This document shows positions 59,777 to 64,000 of a stretch of DNA of 64,000 nucleotides, one piece after another; within the stretch, counting starts at the first letter, position 1; every line of letters begins with the position of its first letter. The notes beneath the pieces are model-generated. The model was not told where the DNA came from, made no database searches, and saw only the letters and a program-made list of their open reading frames with translations. The translations under genes were made by a program, and so were the position numbers. Source of the DNA: Natronomonas marina (GTDB taxonomy: Archaea > Halobacteriota > Halobacteria > Halobacteriales > Haloarculaceae). Location of the stretch: positions 3,038,001 to 3,102,000 of the forward strand of contig NZ_CP101154.1 in assembly GCF_024298905.1 (NCBI RefSeq), given 5' to 3'.

Positions 59777-60172
59777 TCAGGAGACCCCCGGCCCACGGCC
59801 GACCCGCCGCATTCTGACGCCCAGCGCCGCCCCGACCGCTCCCGACAGCGCGTGTACCGGAATCACGAGCAGCGCGATCAGCAGCGTCTGGACGCCCAAC
59901 ACGAGCACCGCGAGGTCGCCGGCCGCCACCGACTGTGCGACCCCGACGGCGACGAAGGCGACGAAGGCGGCGCCGCCGCCGTAGGCCCCGGCGCGGGCGC
60001 CCGCCCCAACGTGACCCGGCGTCCGGGAGAGCGCGCCGACGACCACGCCGCCGGCCAACCCCGCCACGAGCACGAGACCGAGCAGGTCCGCCTCCGCGAG
60101 GAAGTCGGCGACGACGGCGGCGACGGCGGCGACGGCCGTCACGACGGCACCGGCGAGCGTCCGTCGGTCCAT
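59777..60172 (-). CDS. DUF5518-like membrane protein
   Basis: A 131-residue protein from ATG at 60172 with four hydrophobic segments (about 7-25, 31-48, 62-82, 88-120) and the Gly-rich GALSRTPGHVGAGARAGAYGG, similar in plan to the 139-residue protein at 40988-41407. Function unknown. It is 31 bp after the methyltransferase gene and could belong to that operon. Confidence 0.65.
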   Translation of the reverse strand: MDRRTLAGAVVTAVAAVAAVVADFLAEADLLGLVLVAGLAGGVVVGALSRTPGHVGAGARAGAYGGGAAFVAFVAVGVAQSVAAGDLAVLVLGVQTLLIALLVIPVHALSGAVGAALGVRMRRVGRGPGVS

Positions 60173-60202
60173 ACGCGGGCCTCGCCCGGCGCCGCGAAAA
60201 CG

Positions 60203-60862
60203 TTAGCGGACGCGGCCGGCCAGCAGGCCGACGAAGCCCAGCGCGAACGTCTCGTAGCTCCGCGCCTCGGTCCGGTCGACCAGGGCCGTCCGGGAGGCGT
60301 CGACGCGTTCCGACAGGGGTTCGTCGGGCCGGCCGAACGGCGCCCGGAGGACGGCGCCGGGGCCGCTCCCGGGCGCGCCGGCGGCGACGAACCCCCGGAA
60401 CAGCGGGTTCAGCGGCCGCCCAAGCGGGTCCTCGGTCACCGTCGCGTCCATCAGCGCGACCCGGCCGCCCGTCCCGACGAGGTCACACCAGTCGTCGACG
60501 ACGGCGTCGGGCGCATCGAACAGCCCGCAGACGAAGGTGGCGAGGACGGCGTCGGCCGCCGCGACCGGGGGGCGGGTGGCGTCGCCGCGAACGACGGCGA
60601 CGTTGTCGTAGGCGGCCGCGCGGCGCCGGGCGCGGGCGAGCAGCGGTCCCGTGAGGTCGACGCCGACGACGCGGCCGCCGGGGCCGACCCGCTCGCGGAG
60701 GTACGGGAGGTTCGCGCCGGTGCCACAGCCCATCTCGACGACGGTGTCGCCGGGTCTGGCGACCCGCCGGGCGGCGGCGCGGCGCCACCCGCCGACGCCG
60801 GGCGCGGTTGCGACGCGGTCGTAGAGGGCCGCCCACCGGCCGTAGAACTCCGCTATCGACAT
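60203..60862 (-). CDS. Class I SAM-dependent methyltransferase (UbiE-like)
   Basis: A 219-residue protein; ATG at 60862 shares one base with the stop of the upstream regulator gene. Motif I VVEMGCGTGANLPYLRE, then RVVGVDLTGPLLARARR and VVRGDATRPPVA; YGRWAALYDRVA at the start recalls UbiE/MenG. Substrate unknown. Third gene of an overlapping dcd-thiR-methyltransferase operon. Confidence 0.87.
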   Translation of the reverse strand: MSIAEFYGRWAALYDRVATAPGVGGWRRAAARRVARPGDTVVEMGCGTGANLPYLRERVGPGGRVVGVDLTGPLLARARRRAAAYDNVAVVRGDATRPPVAAADAVLATFVCGLFDAPDAVVDDWCDLVGTGGRVALMDATVTEDPLGRPLNPLFRGFVAAGAPGSGPGAVLRAPFGRPDEPLSERVDASRTALVDRTEARSYETFALGFVGLLAGRVR

Positions 60863-61758
60863 CAACTGAGGTCCCGGACGGTCGCGGCGACCGCGCTCGC
60901 GTCGCCCCCCAGCAGGTAGCAGACCGGCTCGATGCCGAACCCGCCGGTCTGGTAGAGCACGTCGACCTCGGGGTCGGCCTCCAGCGCCGCCGCGACGGCG
61001 GCTTCGAGGTCGGCCTCGGGGTCGAACTCGGCGGTCGCGTGGCCCGCTGCCTCCAGGTCGGCCAGCAGGTCGGGGTCGTACCGGACGTTCAGCGCCGCGC
61101 GTGCGGGACTGCCGGCCGCCCGCGCCGCCAGCAGGACCGACGCGACGTGCTCGGAGACGCCGAACTCCGGCTCTCCGGGGACCGTCGCCCGGCCCTTCAC
61201 GTCGAGGATGCGGCCCGGAACCGCCGCCACGTCGTCGATGGTCGTCGCGTCGGGCAGCGCCTCGACGAGGTTCGCGCCGACCGCCGGGATGAGCGCCGCG
61301 AAGCCGCTCGTGTTCTCCAGGGTGCGGACGCCCCGCCGGACCGACGAGCGGACCCGCTCGGTCGTCCGCAACTCCCCCTCCGGGTCGTGGACGTCGAAGG
61401 TGCCCTCGTACTCGGACAGCGGCGGGAAGGCGGCCTCGTGGAGTCGGGCCAGCACGTCGCCGCGTTCGAGCCGTCGGATCAGCACCTCGGCCTCGACGAG
61501 CGCCTGCACGCGACTCACGTCCCCGCTGGCCAGCCCATCGGCGAGGGCGTCGACCAGTTCGCTGACCCGCTCGTCGGCCGCCAGCTCGGCGTTGATCTCG
61601 ACCTCGCCGTGGGCGTACTTCGAGACGGCGCTCTGGCTGATGCCGAGCAACTCGGCGACCTCGCTCTGTGTGAGTCCGCGGTCGCGCAACTCGCCGGCCA
61701 GAAGCGACCGGAAGGTCGGCAGGAACTCCTCGACGACGACCTCCTCGACGAACTTCAT
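60862..61758 (-). CDS. thiR: ThiR-like thiamine-responsive regulator (HTH + ThiN)
   Basis: A 298-residue protein from ATG at 61758. N-terminal Cro/C1-type [35 protein letters not shown] (about 24-60). The C-terminal half is a ThiN domain (thiamine-phosphate synthase fold): [80 protein letters not shown]. This fusion is the archaeal ThiR, whose ThiN part senses thiamine phosphates instead of catalysing. ATGA overlap with dcd. A target, thi4, is in the window. Confidence 0.85.
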   Translation of the reverse strand: MKFVEEVVVEEFLPTFRSLLAGELRDRGLTQSEVAELLGISQSAVSKYAHGEVEINAELAADERVSELVDALADGLASGDVSRVQALVEAEVLIRRLERGDVLARLHEAAFPPLSEYEGTFDVHDPEGELRTTERVRSSVRRGVRTLENTSGFAALIPAVGANLVEALPDATTIDDVAAVPGRILDVKGRATVPGEPEFGVSEHVASVLLAARAAGSPARAALNVRYDPDLLADLEAAGHATAEFDPEADLEAAVAAALEADPEVDVLYQTGGFGIEPVCYLLGGDASAVAATVRDLS

Positions 61759-63797
61759 CGGTCCACCTGCTCGCCCCCGAACTCCTCGTCGGACTGGATG
61801 CGGGAGGCCTGCGGACCCGCCTGGCCCTGGTACTTCGAGCCGCGCTCCTCGCCGTAGGGGCGCTCGGCCGGGTTCTTCAGTTCGGTGAACGTCAGCTGTG
61901 AGATTCGCATCTCCGGCGTCAGTGCGACCGGCGCGGTGCCGAGGTTCGACAGTTCGAGCGTAATCTGTCCCTCGTACCCGGGGTCGCACAGACCTGCAGT
62001 GTTCGAGAGGAATACACCTCCCCGTCCTCCAAGGAAGTTCTCGATGGTCTTCCCGTTGGGCTGTACTTCGAGGTCGTACGTCGGTTCTACGCGGTCGGTC
62101 TCTTCAACTTCGACCACTTCCTCGAAGCGGACCTCCTCCTCGAGAATCTGATCGAGTCGCGTCGTGTCAACACCTGCGTCGGCATAGGCGTCTCGGAACC
62201 GCCGGAGCGTTTCCCGCTTGACCGCGTCGTACTCTTCGTTTTCGACGTTCGAAATGCTGGACGGCGAGGCGTATCCCATCGCTTCTGCAGCGTCGGACAT
62301 CGTCATCCCGGCTCTCCGACGATATTGACGTAAAAGTTCGCTCGGAGTCGGGACGTACTGTCCCCGCTTGTGCGGTTCGGTAGCGGTGTCGACTGCCCAC
62401 TCGGTACCCTCGTTGTGAACGTCGCTCGGCTCGATGTACACCTCCCGTTCGCGGCCGTACACCGAGCTGTGGAGTCCCAGTCTGGCTGCGAGATACATCG
62501 CTTCGTTTGCCAGTGATTCGTTTGCGGTGTAAAGCGTATCCCGCGAGTCGCGTCGACAGCCGTCCCCGTCGAGAAGGCCCTCCAGCAGCGCTTCCAAAAC
62601 CGATTCGGACCAGTTCCAGCTTCGGTTAGGGATTCCCTTTTCGCCACCGGACCCGGCGAGCTGACGGAAAACTTTCGACCAGAGCGCCGAACAGACGGTG
62701 AGTCGGCCGACGCCGTCGTTCCTCTGTTGCCGATAGATGCTGGTGTCGTACCGTTCGAACCAGGCGGCGACCCGGTCGAGATACGCTTCGTTCTTGTTGG
62801 CAAACTGGACCTGCTTCCGTCGTGCCGACCCCTCTGCGATATAGAACCCCAGTACCCAACCGAACTCCGGCGTGACTTCGAGCTGGCGCGGGAGTTTAGC
62901 GTCGCTCTGCTTGAACGCGAGCTCTACATCGCCCGGTGCCTTCGCAGGGGAGATACAGGACAGTGGTGCGGCGTTGCGTGAGTCGTAGTGACGCCGTGAA
63001 ACCTGAGGGACGTCTTCATCCCACTTGACAGCTCCTAGACCGTCCGTCGCATATGCGATAACCTCCCCGTCACCTTCGAAAAGGGACACCAGATCGATTT
63101 CGGTTTCTTCGGTCGGGGAATCAGGCAGGCGTCCGGGGACCATCACCCGACTTCCCTCGGCTTCTTCACTGGGTAATCGAGTCACGCCTCCATCCTCGTC
63201 GACCGTGAACAGGTTGTGGTCCCTGGTCACCAGCACCTCCCGACCGGATTTCAATCGCACACGATAGATTCGCTTTGTCGGATTGGTGATATAGTCGGTG
63301 ACACGGTGAGTGCTCACTCGGAGCGTTTTCGGGTCGAACGAGACCGCGCGTGCCGGCCGCTCGTTTTCGACTATGTCACCGATTTCGTAGAACCCGAATC
63401 CGTCCTCCGGGGTCCAGAGGAACACCTCCTCGTCGTACGGGAGTGAGGCGTGCACCACGACCGCCAGCCGGCCCAGCGAGGAGCGTCCCTCGACGTGGGC
63501 GATGAGGTCCGGCGGAATCTCGACGCGCTCCTTCGTCGTCCCGAGCACGAAGTCGCCGGGATGGAGGATGAAGTCCTCGCCCTCCTCGACGTAGGTCTCG
63601 TCGACGTACTCGTCGACCTCCTGTTCGCTGTTGGGGTGGATACAGGGGATGTTGGTCCGCTGGAACTCGAGGAACTCCCGGCCCAGTCGGAGGTCGATGC
63701 TGGCCGGCTGAATCTGGAGTTCGGGGTCCGCCAGCGGCTCGACGACGAGGTCGCCGTCCGTCAGCCGCCGACGGATGTCCGCATCGGAGAGTATCAT
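61755..63797 (-). CDS. dcd: dCTP deaminase interrupted by an intein
   Basis: A 680-residue precursor from ATG at 63797. Extein part 1 (1-117, [20 protein letters not shown] to [15 protein letters not shown]) and part 2 (600-680, [20 protein letters not shown] onward) join to a 198-residue dCTP deaminase of normal length, hydrolysing dCTP to dUTP for dTMP synthesis. The 482-residue intein sits inside the active-site motif HA/TAG, so the enzyme is inactive until splicing. A TTTAAG box lies about 27 nt upstream (63822-63828). Confidence 0.95.
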   Translation of the reverse strand: MILSDADIRRRLTDGDLVVEPLADPELQIQPASIDLRLGREFLEFQRTNIPCIHPNSEQEVDEYVDETYVEEGEDFILHPGDFVLGTTKERVEIPPDLIAHVEGRSSLGRLAVVVHASLPYDEEVFLWTPEDGFGFYEIGDIVENERPARAVSFDPKTLRVSTHRVTDYITNPTKRIYRVRLKSGREVLVTRDHNLFTVDEDGGVTRLPSEEAEGSRVMVPGRLPDSPTEETEIDLVSLFEGDGEVIAYATDGLGAVKWDEDVPQVSRRHYDSRNAAPLSCISPAKAPGDVELAFKQSDAKLPRQLEVTPEFGWVLGFYIAEGSARRKQVQFANKNEAYLDRVAAWFERYDTSIYRQQRNDGVGRLTVCSALWSKVFRQLAGSGGEKGIPNRSWNWSESVLEALLEGLLDGDGCRRDSRDTLYTANESLANEAMYLAARLGLHSSVYGREREVYIEPSDVHNEGTEWAVDTATEPHKRGQYVPTPSELLRQYRRRAGMTMSDAAEAMGYASPSSISNVENEEYDAVKRETLRRFRDAYADAGVDTTRLDQILEEEVRFEEVVEVEETDRVEPTYDLEVQPNGKTIENFLGGRGGVFLSNTAGLCDPGYEGQITLELSNLGTAPVALTPEMRISQLTFTELKNPAERPYGEERGSKYQGQAGPQASRIQSDEEFGGEQVDR
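62001..63446 (-). other. Intein with LAGLIDADG endonuclease and embedded HTH
   Basis: 482 codons. Ser1 ([11 protein letters not shown], block A), block B with T-x-x-H in [21 protein letters not shown] helices in [15 protein letters not shown] and [13 protein letters not shown], and block [19 protein letters not shown]; it ends in Asn599 with Thr as the +1 residue. The residue before Asn is Ser (FLSN), not the usual His. Between the endonuclease and block F is a Cro/C1-type HTH ([30 protein letters not shown]). GC is lower than in the extein, pointing to transfer. Confidence 0.92.
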
Positions 63798-63821
63798 ACC
63801 CCGACAGGGGGGCGACAGGGG

Positions 63822-63868
63822 CTTAAAGGTCAACGCTCGCGGCCGGCGCCGTCGAGGTGGGCTTTTAC
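63822..63868. promoter_or_regulatory. Divergent promoters of dcd and pth2
   Basis: CTTAAAG at about 63822-63828 serves dcd (start 63797) and CTTTTAC at about 63862-63868 serves pth2 (start 63891), both at 25-28 nt spacing, in a 93-bp gap. Confidence 0.5.
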
Positions 63869-63890
63869 CCCCGCCGTCCGACCGGCCGGT

Positions 63891-64000
63891 ATGAAGCAGG
63901 CAATCGTCGCCCGCACCGACCTCGGGATGGGACAGGGAAAGCTGGCCGCACAGGTCGCCCACGCCTCGCTGCAGGCCTACGAGTCGGCCGGCTCGTCGGC
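63891..64000 (+). CDS. pth2: Peptidyl-tRNA hydrolase, Pth2 type (partial)
   Basis: Begins at ATG 63891 and runs off the window. [20 protein letters not shown] followed by [13 protein letters not shown] is the highly conserved Pth2 N-terminus (the G-M-G-K-G/AAQ.aHA motif). It frees stalled tRNAs from peptidyl-tRNA in archaea and eukaryotes. Confidence 0.95.
   Translation, partial: MKQAIVARTDLGMGQGKLAAQVAHASLQAYESAGSS

Overview
The window is a stretch of haloarchaeal (class Halobacteria) chromosome. Evidence: very high GC with acidic, Lys-poor predicted proteins; archaeal information genes (TFB, Hel308, Cgi121/KEOPS, Hjc, NreA, Pth2, archaeal CobT) beside bacterial-type UvrB/UvrC; Tat-type export signals; and TATA-like boxes about 25-30 nt before start codons, as expected for leaderless mRNAs. 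Genus is not decidable from the sequence alone.

Layout. 1-5.2 kb: rlmE (cut by the window edge), a RelE/ParE-type toxin-antitoxin pair followed by a decayed copy of the rlmE 5' end, a DUF4396 membrane protein, and a lower-GC restriction-modification island (HTH-nuclease and C5 methylase, divergent, with two identical palindromic operators). 5.2-27.4 kb: mostly core genes: hjc, uvrB, cobalamin genes (cobT, cbiA), SPFH protein, uvrC, MFS carrier, mdh, ferredoxin, Tat-exported penicillin-acylase-type hydrolase, DUF547, a receiver/PAS/GAF histidine kinase, hel308-cgi121, an alpha/beta hydrolase. 27.4-31.3 kb: maoC and a phaR-like regulator, then a TnpB element split by an IS630-family insertion. 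31.3-43.0 kb: CPBP protease, alkaline-phosphatase-superfamily protein, a phosphatase-ppk1 operon, ppa, padR, rnhA operon, tfb, nreA, with several small proteins. 43.0-54.7 kb: a surface/polysaccharide region: a beta-helix gene broken by an IS66-family element, a processive glycosyltransferase, and a 2419-residue secreted modular protein. 54.7-64 kb: DUF302, DUF5789, thi4, unknowns, and an overlapping operon of intein-containing dcd, thiR-like regulator and methyltransferase, with pth2 entering at the right edge.

The points most worth following are: the dcd intein, which carries a Cro/C1-type HTH beside its LAGLIDADG motifs and has a non-canonical C-terminal splice block; a probable thiamine circuit (ThiR-like HTH-ThiN protein and thi4 with an inverted repeat on its promoter); an RNA-guided TnpB nuclease gene interrupted by an IS630 copy whose precise loss would restore the frame; an exopolysaccharide-type gene knocked out by IS66 with a perfect 8-bp target duplication; a giant repeat protein with near-identical 0.5-kb internal blocks; and a toxin-antitoxin cassette bracketed by two rlmE 5' ends. 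No tRNA, rRNA or CRISPR array was recognised.
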